Assembly (NCBI RefSeq): GCF_010501105.1
Contig: NZ_QVMQ01000011.1
Span: 124,001-188,000 of the forward strand
Origin: Dysgonomonas sp. 511
Lineage (GTDB): Bacteria > Bacteroidota > Bacteroidia > Bacteroidales > Dysgonomonadaceae
Reading direction: 5' to 3'
DNA: 64,000 nt
Shown here: piece by piece, positions 1 through 9,475 of the stretch
How the letters are laid out: the number at the start of each line of letters is the position of its first letter
How positions within the stretch are numbered: position 1 is the first letter of the stretch
The notes under the pieces: model-generated
The model's database searches: none
Told to the model about the DNA's origin: nothing
Seen by the model: the letters and a program-made list of their open reading frames with translations, nothing else
Position numbers and translations under genes: made by a program

Positions 1-17
1 GCGGGGAGTGAGGTGGT

Positions 18-179
18 AAAAAGTAACACTTGTAACACATTTCTCCCCTATTTTTATTGCTACCTTTTCTTTAGATACAAGTAGACAAGATACGAGACAC
101 AAGTTCTTATTTTATCAAAAAACCAACTCGTTAACTCGTCTACTGGTATCTTGTATCTCTCCAAAAAGTAACACTTGTA
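18..179 (-). repeat. Dispersed repeat family D, copy 1
   Basis: This stretch is the near-identical reverse complement of two tandem copies at 48275-48535. It is bounded on both sides by AAAAAGTAACACTTGTA. The interior is built from degenerate 7-8 nt words (ATACAAG, ATACCAG, TAGACGAG, TTAACGAG) that recur in inverted order, so the unit could fold into a long imperfect hairpin. It may extend beyond the window start. No open frame or transposase is present. Confidence 0.85.
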
Positions 180-184
180 CACAG

Positions 185-317
185 TACATGACAAAAAAAT
201 GATATTCTTTCGAAAGCCTGTAGGGGCGTAATATCTTACGCCCGACACAATCGACGGGCGAATGATAATTCGCCCCTACAATACTAATATTACAATAATT
301 TTAATTTTTGTCATGTA
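185..317. repeat. MITE-like element family B, full copy
   Basis: Inverted termini TACATGACAAAAA and TTTTTGTCATGTA enclose two hairpin modules at 220-279. The first is GTAGGGGCG..CGCCC and the second GGGCG..CGCCCCTAC. A shorter copy in the opposite orientation lies at 40485-40559 and shares both ends and flanking GTAC-type sequence. It carries no coding capacity. The rest of 1-996 holds further partial repeats (for example CACTTGTAACACATTTTCG near 323) and no supported gene. Confidence 0.8.
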
Positions 318-608
318 TTATGCACTTGTAACACATTTTCGTTACTTTTCCCTTGTTACTTTTTCCTTTGGGGGCTAGAGGAATGTAGAGTTCCCTATAT
401 AGATAAAGATATTACAAAATATTTGCTAATATCAATCAGTTATGCGTGAGCTTTGTGTAAAACTTTGTCTCCTTTGTGGTTAAACCTTATTTTTTTTACC
501 ACAAAGAAAAAGCACAAAGAACACGGGGTTTTACTCCATATATTTTGGTAAACACTTGATTGCATACTGTTCTTTATATCGAACTCACGTTATTCAATAT
601 AATGTCTA

Positions 609-751
609 AGAGTCTGTTTAAATTTTATAGCAAATCTTTTTTATAGCTGTTTTTAATGTGGAAAATACGCTAAAAAGAGCATAAAAAAGTTGCTAAGAAC
701 TATACTAAAGAACCTATAAGAAATATTTTCGCTAAAATTTAAACAGGCTCT
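609..751. repeat. MITE-like element family A, 143-bp copy
   Basis: The termini AGAGTCTGTTTAAATTTTA and TAAAATTTAAACAGGCTCT form a 19-bp inverted repeat with one mismatch. The A+T-rich interior encodes nothing. A longer copy at 50901-51096 has the same ends and interior apart from an extra segment of roughly 55 bp. A diverged relative lies at 20735-20861 and a solitary end at 46677-46695. This pattern fits a non-autonomous element moved by a transposase encoded elsewhere. Confidence 0.85.
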
Positions 752-946
752 AATATTCTTTAAAAATATTATTTATCAAACGGGTATCAAATACAAGTAT
801 TTATATATCTTTTATTGTAAAGGAAAGATAAAAGCCTGTATTTTCGATATGGTTTACCAAAATAGAATAACAAAAAGCCACTTACCGAAGCTTTCAGGCT
901 GGTTTCTGCACAAGCAATTTTATTTAAAAAACCGAAAGAAAAAACA

Positions 947-954
947 TACCTTTG
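947..954 (+). promoter_or_regulatory. Bacteroides-type -7 box upstream of fhs
   Basis: TACCTTTG matches the TAnnTTTG consensus. It lies 42 bp before the fhs ATG. A clear -33 TTTG is not visible at the expected spacing. Confidence 0.55.
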
Positions 955-996
955 CCACCTGATTGTAATACATAAATAACTCATTTCCCATACCAG

Positions 997-2664
997 ATGA
1001 AAACAGATATAGAAATAGCACGCGAAACACGTTTAGACAACATATCTGAAATAGCTGCAAAAGCCGGCATAGACCGCGAAAACCTCCACCAGTACGGAAA
1101 ACATATAGCCAAAGTTCCTGTGGAACTGATAGACGAAAACAAGGTGGCAAAAAACAACCTGATACTCGTCACAGCCATCACACCTACAAAGGCGGGAATA
1201 GGTAAGACCACCACTTCGATAGGGCTGGCTCTCGGACTTTCGAAAATAGGGAAAAAGACAATAGTAGCATTGCGCGAACCTTCGCTCGGCCCATGCTTCG
1301 GTATGAAAGGCGGTGCTGCCGGAGGAGGATATGCACAAGTGTTGCCGATGGAAGATATAAACCTGCACTTTACGGGCGACTTCCATGCTGTTACATCGGC
1401 ACACAATATGATAACCGCCCTCCTCGACAATTTCCTGTACAGGCATCGCGGAACGGATAAATACCTGAAAGAAGTGGTATGGAAACGGGTGCTGGATGTA
1501 AACGACCGCAGCCTGCGCTATATCGTTACAGGGCTCAACGGTTCGGCAAACGGCATACCGGCCGAAAGCGGTTTCGAGATTACTCCCGCTTCGGAAATTA
1601 TGGCGATACTGTGTCTGGCCAAGGATATGGACGACCTGAAAAGGCGCATCGGCAACATCATACTGGGATATAACATGAACAACGAGCCTTTCACAGTGAA
1701 AGACCTCGGAGTGGCAGGTGCAATAGCCATACTGATGAAAGATGCCATCAATCCCAATCTGGTGCAGACTACCGAAAATACACCTGCAATAATTCATGGC
1801 GGCCCGTTTGCAAATATAGCGCACGGCTGCAACTCTATAATAGCTACCAAGATGGCAATGTCGCATGCCGACTATGTAATCACAGAAGCGGGTTTCGGGG
1901 CAGACCTCGGGGCAGAGAAGTTTTTCAACATCAAGTGCCGCAAAGCGGGTATCTCGCCTAAGCTGACAGTGATAGTTGCTACTACACAAGCATTGAAGAT
2001 GCATGGTAATGTGCCGCTCGAAGACATCAAAAAGAAAAATATAGAAGGGTTGAAAGCCGGTTTTGCCAACCTCGACAAGCATATAGAAAATATGAAGTCG
2101 TTTGGGCAAAGCGTTATTGTCGCCCTCAACCGTTATGGTTTCGACACCGACGATGAGATTGCACTTATCAAAGCGCATTGCGAGCAACAAGGCGTAGCCT
2201 TCGCCGAAAACGAATCGTTTGCTAAAGGTGGCGACGGTGCAATAGAATTGGCAGAAAGCGTAGTGAAGCTTATAAACGAAAAGCCATCTCCCGCATTACA
2301 ATTTACTTACGAAAACGAAGACCAGACAGAAACCAAAATAGAGAAAATTGCCAAACGTATCTACGGAGCAAAAGATATTGTGTTAAGCGCAAAAGCCAAA
2401 AAGAAGCTTTCGCAAATAAAGCAGCAAAATGTGGGTGTATACCCCGTTTGCATTGCGAAGACGCAATATTCCTTCTCCGACAACGCCCATGTGTACGGTG
2501 TGGCGAAAGATTTCACGCTGACTATCAACGATATCGTATTGAATAACGGAGCAGAGTTTATTGTAGCTATTGCAGGCGATATAATGCGCATGCCAGGGCT
2601 TCCGGCAGTGCCTCAGGCCAATCATATGGATATAGTTGATGGAATTATCGAAGGATTGAGTTAA
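997..2664 (+). CDS. fhs: Formate--tetrahydrofolate ligase
   Basis: Joins formate to tetrahydrofolate using ATP, giving 10-formyl-THF for one-carbon metabolism in the cytosol. The 555-residue length and collinear conserved blocks fit the family. The P-loop [12 protein letters not shown] is at about 62-73, followed by [20 protein letters not shown] (about 94-113) and the HFTGDFHAV block. The P-loop has Ile where many homologues have Glu (GEGKTT). The ATG start lies 42 bp after a TACCTTTG box. The next gene follows after 27 bp on the same strand and may be co-transcribed. No other folate gene is adjacent. Confidence 0.97.
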   Translation: MKTDIEIARETRLDNISEIAAKAGIDRENLHQYGKHIAKVPVELIDENKVAKNNLILVTAITPTKAGIGKTTTSIGLALGLSKIGKKTIVALREPSLGPCFGMKGGAAGGGYAQVLPMEDINLHFTGDFHAVTSAHNMITALLDNFLYRHRGTDKYLKEVVWKRVLDVNDRSLRYIVTGLNGSANGIPAESGFEITPASEIMAILCLAKDMDDLKRRIGNIILGYNMNNEPFTVKDLGVAGAIAILMKDAINPNLVQTTENTPAIIHGGPFANIAHGCNSIIATKMAMSHADYVITEAGFGADLGAEKFFNIKCRKAGISPKLTVIVATTQALKMHGNVPLEDIKKKNIEGLKAGFANLDKHIENMKSFGQSVIVALNRYGFDTDDEIALIKAHCEQQGVAFAENESFAKGGDGAIELAESVVKLINEKPSPALQFTYENEDQTETKIEKIAKRIYGAKDIVLSAKAKKKLSQIKQQNVGVYPVCIAKTQYSFSDNAHVYGVAKDFTLTINDIVLNNGAEFIVAIAGDIMRMPGLPAVPQANHMDIVDGIIEGLS

Positions 2665-2691
2665 CTTTGCAAACATATAGTTTGTAAGGAA

Positions 2692-3552
2692 TTGAAAAAA
2701 CTAATCTTATCCATATTATTATTTATCCTATCTGCCTCTGCATCCAAAGCGGCAGAAAGCGGTACTATATACACCCGTCAGGATTCTATTATCTACGAAG
2801 GGTATATAAGCAAATTCGCTTCGAAACAGGATGTGCCGCTCAATCAACTCTTGACAGAAACAGCAAAGTATTTCCTCAACAAGCCTTATGTTGCCGCCAC
2901 GCTCGAAGTCTCCGGCGACGAGAAGCTGGTGATCAACCTAAGGGAGTTTGACTGCACTAGTTTTGTTGAAAATTGTATTGCCCTGTCGCAAGCCATAAAG
3001 TCTGGCGACCGGTCTTTTTCCAACTATTGCCGCCTGCTTACCCGGATACGCTATCGCGACGGCATTATCCATAGCTATGCTTCGCGCCTGCACTACAGCA
3101 CCGAATGGGTGATGCAGAATAGAGACAGGGATATCTGGGAAAATATAGCGATGCAGTTGGGAGGCGGCAAAGTGAAGAAAACGATAGACTTTATGTCTAC
3201 TCATCCCGCCTCATACAAACACTTAAAAAACAATCCGGCAAATATATCCCAGATAAAAGATATAGAGCAAAAGATAAACGATGCCGATGCTTATGTACTT
3301 GTAGAAAAAAGCGGCATATCGCGCATCGCAAATAAAATAAAAGACGGCGATATTATCCTGTTCGCCACATCGGTGCCAGGGCTCGACTACTCGCATATGG
3401 GCATCGCACATTGGCAAAACGGCAGGCTACACTTTATACACGCTTCGAGCAAGCATAAGGCTGTGATTGCAGAACCGCGCACATTGGCTAAGTATTGCAA
3501 CGATTCGAAGTCGTGTACAGGCATAACCGTTTTAAGGATGAAGGAACAATGA
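2692..3552 (+). CDS. DUF1460 amidase-like exported protein
   Basis: A 286-residue exported protein of the DUF1460 family, which has an NlpC/P60-like papain fold and is thought to act on peptidoglycan peptides. Residues 1-20 form a signal peptide ending in an Ala-rich cleavage region (SKAAES). The likely nucleophile is Cys88 in REFDCTSFVEN. His235 (YSHMG) and His250 (HFIHAS) are candidate partner residues. The start is TTG at 2692: no in-frame ATG exists before the mature region and the frame opens just after the fhs stop. The downstream CPBP gene overlaps by 4 bp (ATGA), so translation is probably coupled. The substrate is not established. Confidence 0.85.
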   Translation: MKKLILSILLFILSASASKAAESGTIYTRQDSIIYEGYISKFASKQDVPLNQLLTETAKYFLNKPYVAATLEVSGDEKLVINLREFDCTSFVENCIALSQAIKSGDRSFSNYCRLLTRIRYRDGIIHSYASRLHYSTEWVMQNRDRDIWENIAMQLGGGKVKKTIDFMSTHPASYKHLKNNPANISQIKDIEQKINDADAYVLVEKSGISRIANKIKDGDIILFATSVPGLDYSHMGIAHWQNGRLHFIHASSKHKAVIAEPRTLAKYCNDSKSCTGITVLRMKEQ

Positions 3553-4412
3553 AACTCAAAGGCATTTTATCCGATCTGGGTGGCTGGTCGCAACTGTTGT
3601 TCATGTTCTTCCTGTTTTTTTCGGGATATATACTTGCCATGTTGCTCGTACTTACCTTTGTAGATATACATTCGATAAAAGAGTCGCTGTACGACCTCAG
3701 GCTGTCGATGGCAATACAATCGTGCTGCCTGTTCCTTCTTCCGGCGATAGCCTTTGCATATTTGTGCAGTGCCGATGCCAACCAGTATTTTGGGATAAAG
3801 CAAAGGATAAGCTTGCCCATCCTCCTGTTCTCCATCTCCCTTATCATTGTAATACAACCCCTTATCATTTCACTTTCTTATTACAATAGCCAGCTTGCAT
3901 TACCCGAATGGCTATCGTCGGCCGAAGAATGGATGAGGCAGTCTGAAAATAGGGCAAAGGAGTCGCAAAGTTTCCTTTTAGCTGACAAGTCGGCTTTCGG
4001 CTTATCTTTCAACCTACTGATAATGGCTGTGTTTGCAGGAGTAATGGAGGAGTTCTTTTTCAGGGGATGTGTACAGCAAATTATTGGCAAATTGACGAAA
4101 AACATCCATCTTACAGTATGGATAGCCGCCATTATATTCAGCATTGCACACTTTCAGTTCTACGGATTCATCCCTCGCGTAATATTGGGGGCTATGCTTG
4201 GATATTTGTTTGTATGGTCGCGCACCATATGGCTGCCTGTTGCTATACATATACTTCACAATGGGATGAGTATTATTGCAGATTATTTTGCAGGTACAGA
4301 TACAGTAAGCAACTCAGCCAACTTTAGCGTGATTACCATTTTCAGCCTGATCTTTTCCGTAGGGCTTATGTACCTGATATCCCGGAGCAGCGTAAAAGAG
4401 AATCTTACTTAA
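3549..4412 (+). CDS. CPBP-family intramembrane metalloprotease
   Basis: A 287-residue polytopic membrane protein of the CPBP (CAAX prenyl protease and bacteriocin-processing, Abi) family. The three family motifs are visible: EExxxR at 167-172 (EEFFFR), a Phe-x-x-x-His motif ending at His201 (FSIAH), and HILHN at 234-238. At least six hydrophobic segments are present. The ATG at 3549 was chosen because it overlaps the upstream stop in ATGA and follows an AAGGA. An upstream in-frame ATG would lie inside the preceding gene. It is convergent with mltG, overlapping it by 8 bp. The substrate is unknown. Confidence 0.88.
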   Translation: MKLKGILSDLGGWSQLLFMFFLFFSGYILAMLLVLTFVDIHSIKESLYDLRLSMAIQSCCLFLLPAIAFAYLCSADANQYFGIKQRISLPILLFSISLIIVIQPLIISLSYYNSQLALPEWLSSAEEWMRQSENRAKESQSFLLADKSAFGLSFNLLIMAVFAGVMEEFFFRGCVQQIIGKLTKNIHLTVWIAAIIFSIAHFQFYGFIPRVILGAMLGYLFVWSRTIWLPVAIHILHNGMSIIADYFAGTDTVSNSANFSVITIFSLIFSVGLMYLISRSSVKENLT

Positions 4413-5427
4413 ATATGCCCCTCTCGCTCAAAGCCCGCTGATATTTCCTTGCATTAGCCATGTGCTCTGCCAATGTTTTCCCAAAATCGTGGTAACCCGA
4501 AAAGTCCGATTTGGCGCACATATACAGGTAATCGTGCTTCGCATAATTCAATACGGCATCTATCCCTTTTATCGAAGGGATGCGAATAGGCCCCGGAGGT
4601 AGCCCGGCATTGCGGTAAGTATTGTAAGGAGAGTCTGTCTCAAGATGCTTGTTCAATATCCTGCGCAGGCTGAAATCGCCCACGGCATATTTCACAGTAG
4701 GGTCGGCTTGCAGCAGTTGCCCGCGATTCAGGCGATTCATATAAAGCCCCGCTACTTTAGGGTATTCGTCCGAATAGGTACATTCTTCTTCTACTATGGA
4801 TGCTAATATAGAGGCTTCGATAGGCGTCAATCCTATTTCCGCCGCCTTTTTCTGTCTGTCGTCGTTCCAGAACCTTGTGTATTCTCTCTTCATCTTTTCC
4901 AGAAAGTTGTCTACACTTGTATCCCAATAAAACTCGTAAGTATTGGGTATAAACATGGCAACGATGGTGCGGGTATCGAATCCCAGCTCTTCACATTGCG
5001 ATTTGTCGTCGAGCGCCGACAGCAATTCGTCTTCCGTCAGCATAAGCTGGCTGCTGATCCGCTTGGCAAAATCTTCTTTGGTACGTATATTGTTAAACTT
5101 GATCTTTGCAGGCGATTGGTTTCCGTTGCGCAGGTTTTGCACAAGTTCTTTTACGGTCATATCTTTGGTAACGGCATAGCGGCCCGTACGCATATTGTCG
5201 GGATAGTCGAAGAAAGAAGTCAGCCATTCGAAATTGCGTATACTCTCTACTTTGGCGCTGTCTTTCACCTGTGCCAGCAGGCGTTCGTAGTCTTTGTTCT
5301 TATCCACATATATATATACTGTCTTATCTATGTCGAAGCCGGAGGAAAAGATACTGTAAACATATACTGCACCGCCAATGGCGACAATCGCAAAAGCAAG
5401 GATAATATACAAAATCGTTTTTTTCAT
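4405..5427 (-). CDS. mltG: Endolytic transglycosylase MltG
   Basis: Cleaves nascent peptidoglycan glycan strands at the inner membrane and sets strand length. It has 340 residues: one N-terminal membrane anchor (about 4-27), a LysM-like stretch, then the YceG/MltG catalytic domain. Glu213 in ASIVEEE aligns with the catalytic Glu of the E. coli enzyme. The later blocks YPKVAGLYMNRL, LLQADPTVKYA and GLPPGPIRIPS are typical. It starts 15 bp after the queA stop, so the two genes probably share a transcript. Its 3' end overlaps the convergent CPBP gene by 8 bp. Confidence 0.95.
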   Translation of the reverse strand: MKKTILYIILAFAIVAIGGAVYVYSIFSSGFDIDKTVYIYVDKNKDYERLLAQVKDSAKVESIRNFEWLTSFFDYPDNMRTGRYAVTKDMTVKELVQNLRNGNQSPAKIKFNNIRTKEDFAKRISSQLMLTEDELLSALDDKSQCEELGFDTRTIVAMFIPNTYEFYWDTSVDNFLEKMKREYTRFWNDDRQKKAAEIGLTPIEASILASIVEEECTYSDEYPKVAGLYMNRLNRGQLLQADPTVKYAVGDFSLRRILNKHLETDSPYNTYRNAGLPPGPIRIPSIKGIDAVLNYAKHDYLYMCAKSDFSGYHDFGKTLAEHMANARKYQRALSERGIFK

Positions 5428-5442
5428 AAAGGGCTTGTGTTA

Positions 5443-6663
5443 TTATTTCATAAGTAGGGAACTGTCTCCATAGCTCAGGAAACGGTAGCCGTTATCCAGA
5501 GCATGGCTGTACACATTTTTCCACGTATCGCCACCCAAAAAGGCGGAGATAAGCAGCAGTAAGGTGCTTTGCGGCTGGTGAAAGTTGGTAACGATGCCGT
5601 CTACCACCTTAAACCGGTAACCGGGTGCTATAATTATCTGTGTATCTGCAATAAGTGTACCGAGATTGTTCCGGCTGAGATAGTCGAGTATATTCTGCAA
5701 GGCCTTCTTTACAGGCAGGCAGTTGTTGGCTTCGTCGTAAGGCATCCACTGCGCCACCTTCAAGTCTGCATCAGCATTATTTTCCAGCAATGCTCCCAGG
5801 TAATACAGGCTTTCGAGTGTGCGCACCGAAGTTGTACCCACTGCTATAATATTGCCTGTGCTGTTCAGCAGACTTTCTATTATATCACGTTTCACCGAGA
5901 TAAATTCGGAATGCATCACATGGTCTTTTATCTGTTCCGACTTTACAGGACGAAAAGTGCCTGCGCCCACATGGAGCGTAATCTCCTCAATGCTTACCCC
6001 CTTATCTTTCAATGACGAAAACACTTCGGGCGTAAAATGCAACCCGGCGGTAGGGGCGGCTACCGAGCCTTCTATCTTCGAATATACTGTCTGGTAAGTC
6101 TCTTTATCCTGATCTTCGGTGTCGCGGTTTAGGTAGGGGGGAATAGGCAATTCGCCCATCACTTCGAGCAGATCGGAGAAGGCGAAATCACGGTTGTCCC
6201 ATCTAAATTCTACGATATGCGCATCTCCGCCCCATTGCAGGCGGTTGGCTTCTACCGTAACCGTTTTGCCGCCAATATCCAGCACCCTTACCAATGCGCC
6301 TTCTTTCCATTTTTTCAGGTTGCCGACAAGGCAAACCCACGAGCACGACTGCGTTTGCTGGAAATTGAGCAGGTAGTCGTGCGGCGAGTGAGGTTCGAGG
6401 CAGAATATTTCGATCAGTGCGCCTGTCGTTTTCCTGAAATGCAGGCGTGCCTGTATCACCTTCGTATTGTTAAACACCATCGTACTACCCACAGGGATAT
6501 AGGCAGGCAGGCTGGAAAATACAGAGTCGGTAATCGCTCCGCCTTTGAAGACCAGTAGCTTCGAACTGTCGCGCCTTGCCAACGGGTATTTTGCTATGCG
6601 CTCGTCGGGAAGCGGGTAGTTATAGCCTTCTATATGTATTTCTTTCGGGTTGGTAGTTTCCAC
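5443..6663 (-). CDS. queA: S-adenosylmethionine:tRNA ribosyltransferase-isomerase
   Basis: Transfers and isomerises the ribosyl group of SAM onto 7-aminomethyl-7-deazaguanine in tRNA, forming epoxyqueuosine. Conserved blocks are MVFNNTKVIQARL near residue 66, AAPTAGLHFTPEVF, LHVGAGTFRPV, VGTTSVRTLESL and TNFHQPQSTLLLLISAF. At 406 residues it is longer than the E. coli enzyme of about 356. The extra length lies partly between TTSVRTLESL and the FHQP block (about 285-330). It heads a two-gene unit with mltG. Confidence 0.95.
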   Translation of the reverse strand: METTNPKEIHIEGYNYPLPDERIAKYPLARRDSSKLLVFKGGAITDSVFSSLPAYIPVGSTMVFNNTKVIQARLHFRKTTGALIEIFCLEPHSPHDYLLNFQQTQSCSWVCLVGNLKKWKEGALVRVLDIGGKTVTVEANRLQWGGDAHIVEFRWDNRDFAFSDLLEVMGELPIPPYLNRDTEDQDKETYQTVYSKIEGSVAAPTAGLHFTPEVFSSLKDKGVSIEEITLHVGAGTFRPVKSEQIKDHVMHSEFISVKRDIIESLLNSTGNIIAVGTTSVRTLESLYYLGALLENNADADLKVAQWMPYDEANNCLPVKKALQNILDYLSRNNLGTLIADTQIIIAPGYRFKVVDGIVTNFHQPQSTLLLLISAFLGGDTWKNVYSHALDNGYRFLSYGDSSLLMK

Positions 6664-6680
6664 TATTGATTATTTGCTGA

Positions 6681-6688
6681 CAAAAATA
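6681..6688 (-). promoter_or_regulatory. -7 box for queA-mltG
   Basis: On the minus strand this reads TATTTTTG, matching TAnnTTTG, 17 bp before the queA ATG. The -33 element is not clear. Confidence 0.45.
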
Positions 6689-6728
6689 AATAACTTTGAC
6701 GAATAATCAATATTAAATTGACCAGCAG

Positions 6729-6818
6729 CCAGGGCAAACGTATGAAATTTGTTTGGCCTCAATTCATTCGCCCCTACAGTAGCCAAAACTGTAATGTCAT
6801 TTTTCATGCGTTTGCCCC
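6729..6818. repeat. MITE-like element family C, short copy
   Basis: Left end CCAGGGCAAACGTATGAAA and right end TTTTTCATGCGTTTGCCCC are inverted copies of each other. The interior holds only half of the GGGGCGAAT hairpin (ATTCGCCCCTAC at 6766-6777). It is collinear with the longer element at 19590-19738. It sits just upstream of the metallo-beta-lactamase promoter. Confidence 0.75.
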
Positions 6819-6861
6819 GAACTTTAACGCTATATTATCCTTATTTCTCAGCCGGACTATG

Positions 6862-6869
6862 TACCTTTG
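6862..6869 (+). promoter_or_regulatory. -7 box for the metallo-beta-lactamase gene
   Basis: TACCTTTG lies 8 bp before the chosen ATG, implying an almost leaderless message. This supports the ATG at 6878 over an in-frame ATG at 6749, which would lie upstream of the promoter and inside a repeat. Confidence 0.5.
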
Positions 6870-6877
6870 CGCCCATT

Positions 6878-7702
6878 ATGCAATACGACCTGTTCACAGA
6901 TTACCAATATAAATTCTTCAGTCTAGGCAGCGGTAGCAGTGGCAACTGTTATTACCTGGGAACCCGCGATTATGGTATATTGATAGATGCCGGCATAGGC
7001 ATCCGCAATGTGCAAAAGGCCCTGCGCGAATACGGGGTGTCGTTCGACAAGATAATGGCTGTACTTATCACCCACGACCATGCCGACCATATAAAGACTG
7101 TAGGCTGCTTCGGCGACAAGTACAATATTCCGGTATATGCTACTCAAAGCGTACACGAGGGTATCTTGCGCAACAAGGCAGTACAGGCCTCATTGTTGCA
7201 GTCGCGCCGGGTGATAGAGAAGGAAGTTCCTTTTTCTATCCGCGATTTTTCTATCACTGCATTCGATGTGCCGCACGACAGTATCGGCAATGTCGGTTAC
7301 CATATCCGGCTTGGGCATCATACTTTTGTCTTGATTACCGATATCGGCTGCATTACCGACAAGGTGAAGTCTTACGCATCGCAAGCCAATCATCTGGTAA
7401 TAGAGGCCAACTACGATGAGTATATGCTACAGGCAGGCAGGTATCCTTATTATTTGAAAGAACGCATCAAGAATGGCATGGGGCATCTTAGCAACAAGCT
7501 GTCGGCCGAATTTATTGCCGATATCTACCACGAAAAGATGCAGAATATCTGGCTTTGCCACCTCAGCCAAGACAATAACCATCCCGATCTGGCTTTTAAG
7601 ACCGTAGAGCAGGCTTTGATAGGTAAGGGTGTTTCGGTCGGTAAATCCGTCAGGCTGGAAACGCTGAGCCGCCATAAGGTGTCGGGGTTGAGGGAGTTTT
7701 GA
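6878..7702 (+). CDS. YycJ/WalJ-like metallo-beta-lactamase-fold hydrolase
   Basis: A 274-residue cytosolic metallo-beta-lactamase-fold protein. The metal motif THDHADH is at 65-71, preceded by the family opening FFSLGSGSSGNCYYL. Later zinc-ligand regions are FVLITDIG and the HLS segments (GMGHLSN, LCHLSQDNN). YycJ/WalJ proteins are linked to nucleic acid processing and cell-wall or DNA-replication coordination in Firmicutes. The role in Bacteroidota is inferred only from family membership. The gene stands alone, with about 500 bp of non-coding DNA after it. Confidence 0.85.
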   Translation: MQYDLFTDYQYKFFSLGSGSSGNCYYLGTRDYGILIDAGIGIRNVQKALREYGVSFDKIMAVLITHDHADHIKTVGCFGDKYNIPVYATQSVHEGILRNKAVQASLLQSRRVIEKEVPFSIRDFSITAFDVPHDSIGNVGYHIRLGHHTFVLITDIGCITDKVKSYASQANHLVIEANYDEYMLQAGRYPYYLKERIKNGMGHLSNKLSAEFIADIYHEKMQNIWLCHLSQDNNHPDLAFKTVEQALIGKGVSVGKSVRLETLSRHKVSGLREF

Positions 7703-8201
7703 GAAAGTAACGAGGATCAGTTTTTTAGGATTGTTTTTTGAGATAGTTTTCTCTTCCTGCCATTTTTACATTTTTTATGCAGCATTGTCGTTTTTCGATG
7801 ATCTAATGAAAAGAATAACCATATTAGCAAAAATTGGTATGATAATTGTTAATATTATTGTATCCCGAGGTATAAGTATGAAGTCGTCTCAACTTTTTAT
7901 TTGACCGCAGGGTAAGAAGAGTTGTACCGGGTTTTATTAATAATAATCTAAAAAATACATTTGTTCATACTTTATACACCGAGGCATAATCACCTGTAAA
8001 ACAGAGAGTCTTGTCATACCCAATAGGGCTTAGCGCGACTCTGGTGTTGAAAGGCAAAACAAGTTCTATGAACTATTATAAAAAAATAGACACAGATGTG
8101 TTAGTTTTTTTTAGAACAATTTTATATTTTTAAACGTTTAAGAAAATAAAGCACATTTATATGCGTTTTATAATTTAGAGGAAAATTCAATAAATAGCCA
8201 C
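7703..8201. other. Non-coding stretch, nothing identified
   Basis: This is about 500 bp of A+T-rich DNA between the metallo-beta-lactamase and thioredoxin-like genes. I see no credible frame, tRNA-like fold or copy of the four repeat families. The last 100 bp is very A+T rich and presumably holds the promoter of the gene at 8202, but no clean TAnnTTTG box stands out. Confidence 0.5.
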
Positions 8202-9341
8202 ATGATACATAAAATCAATATAACCCTTTGCGTAACCATTGCCTTATTGGTAATTGCAGGGATGTTTTCGTGTAAGAAAAAAGATAAGGATATATTTTCG
8301 GTAGAAGGCACACTCGAAAATGTAGAAGGTTCGCATTTCTATACTTCCTACGAAGTAGGCGACTCGGTGCAGATCGACACTATTGCCATCGGCGAGAACG
8401 GCAAATTTTCGTTTACCGGCAAGGTTGACACGCTCACCGTGATGTCGCTCTATTTCAACAACAACACCAAGAATATCTTCATCCTTGTCAACAAAGGATG
8501 GAATATACAAATGGAAGGAGACGCACTATATCCCGACCTGATAGACATAAAGGGAGGCAAGGTGAACGACGACCTCACCGAATTTAAAAATAAGAATAAG
8601 GAATTGCTGAAGATGCGCGCCGACATTTTGATGGCAGTGGAAGATGAAAATACGGAAAACGACAGCCTGCCCGTAAAAAACTATGTGGCAGAATTGCGGA
8701 ATACAAACTTCGAATTGTCCAACATTGCAGCATCGTACATAAAGGCCAACCCCGAAAAGGTGGCAAGCGTAATGCTGGCAAATGCCTTTTTCAAAGACGA
8801 ATCGTCTATACCCCGCCTCGACGAAAGCCTGAACCTGTTTAAAGGCAGGGCGCTGGACTTCCCGATGACAGAAGAACTCAGGAGATACAGAGACAAAGTG
8901 AAAAAATCGGCAGTAGGCTCTTATGCGCCCCTTTTCACCGCCGAAGATATAAAAGGGAAAGAAGTAAAACTTGTAGACTATCGCGACAAGTATGTCTTGC
9001 TGTCGTTTGCCGCCACTACCTGCGATGTATGCAAAGACGAGAAAAAAGATGCCATAAAAGTATATAACGACCTGAAAAAACAGAAGAAAAACATCGAATT
9101 CGTCACAGTAGTAAAAGATATAGAGACGGTTCCGCTGTCGAAAAACATATCCGACTCCGTAAAATGGACTATACTGCCTGTCAAGGGAGGATGGAGTGCC
9201 AGCGTGTTCGACACCTACTACATCAGGGGAATACCTTACCATATACTCATATCCCCCCGGGGCTACATATTGGAACGCGATATATCGCTCGATGCCATAG
9301 CCGGCAAAATAGAGAGCCTTGAGCCTAAAGACAAAAAATAG
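8202..9341 (+). CDS. DUF4369/thioredoxin-like lipoprotein
   Basis: A 379-residue predicted lipoprotein with lipobox Cys24 (AGMFSC), so probably periplasmic or outer-membrane attached. Residues of about 30-120 resemble the DUF4369 beta domain common at the N-terminus of Bacteroidota TlpA-like proteins. A helical linker (120-235) leads to a thioredoxin-like domain from about 240. The redox pair is Cys274-Asp-Val-Cys277, and the cis-proline region is RGIPYHILISPRG. Such proteins usually reduce or oxidise exported protein thiols; the partner is unknown. The CDVC pair is unlike the usual CPPC or CxPC, so activity may be altered. Confidence 0.85.
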   Translation: MIHKINITLCVTIALLVIAGMFSCKKKDKDIFSVEGTLENVEGSHFYTSYEVGDSVQIDTIAIGENGKFSFTGKVDTLTVMSLYFNNNTKNIFILVNKGWNIQMEGDALYPDLIDIKGGKVNDDLTEFKNKNKELLKMRADILMAVEDENTENDSLPVKNYVAELRNTNFELSNIAASYIKANPEKVASVMLANAFFKDESSIPRLDESLNLFKGRALDFPMTEELRRYRDKVKKSAVGSYAPLFTAEDIKGKEVKLVDYRDKYVLLSFAATTCDVCKDEKKDAIKVYNDLKKQKKNIEFVTVVKDIETVPLSKNISDSVKWTILPVKGGWSASVFDTYYIRGIPYHILISPRGYILERDISLDAIAGKIESLEPKDKK

Positions 9342-9375
9342 AGATATCTCGTCCTAAAAAACCGTTGCAGGTATG

Positions 9376-9401
9376 GTCACTTTTTCGTGCGTTTGCCCTG
9401 C
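9376..9401. repeat. Family C element end remnant
   Basis: CACTTTTTCGTGCGTTTGCC matches the right end of family C elements (TCATTTTTCATGCGTTTGCC) with small changes. The rest of the element is absent. Confidence 0.5.
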
Positions 9402-9442
9402 ATCTACACATTTGCCAGTAGTGTTTTTGCAGTATAATTAAC

Positions 9443-9475
9443 ATAGAGAATAGCTTAAAGTATTCTATTCTCTAT
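9443..9475 (-). terminator. Inverted repeat across the HAD gene stop
   Basis: ATAGAGAATAG (9443-9453) and CTATTCTCTAT (9465-9475) are a perfect 11-bp inverted repeat whose right arm lies in the last codons of the HAD gene. It could end the gntR-HAD transcript, though no strong T run follows. Confidence 0.4.

Noticed and set aside
1033..2190. 385-codon open frame antisense to fhs
   Set aside because: The protein reads as His/Phe/Tyr/Cys-rich shadow sequence of a highly conserved enzyme on the other strand and has no domain or start signal.
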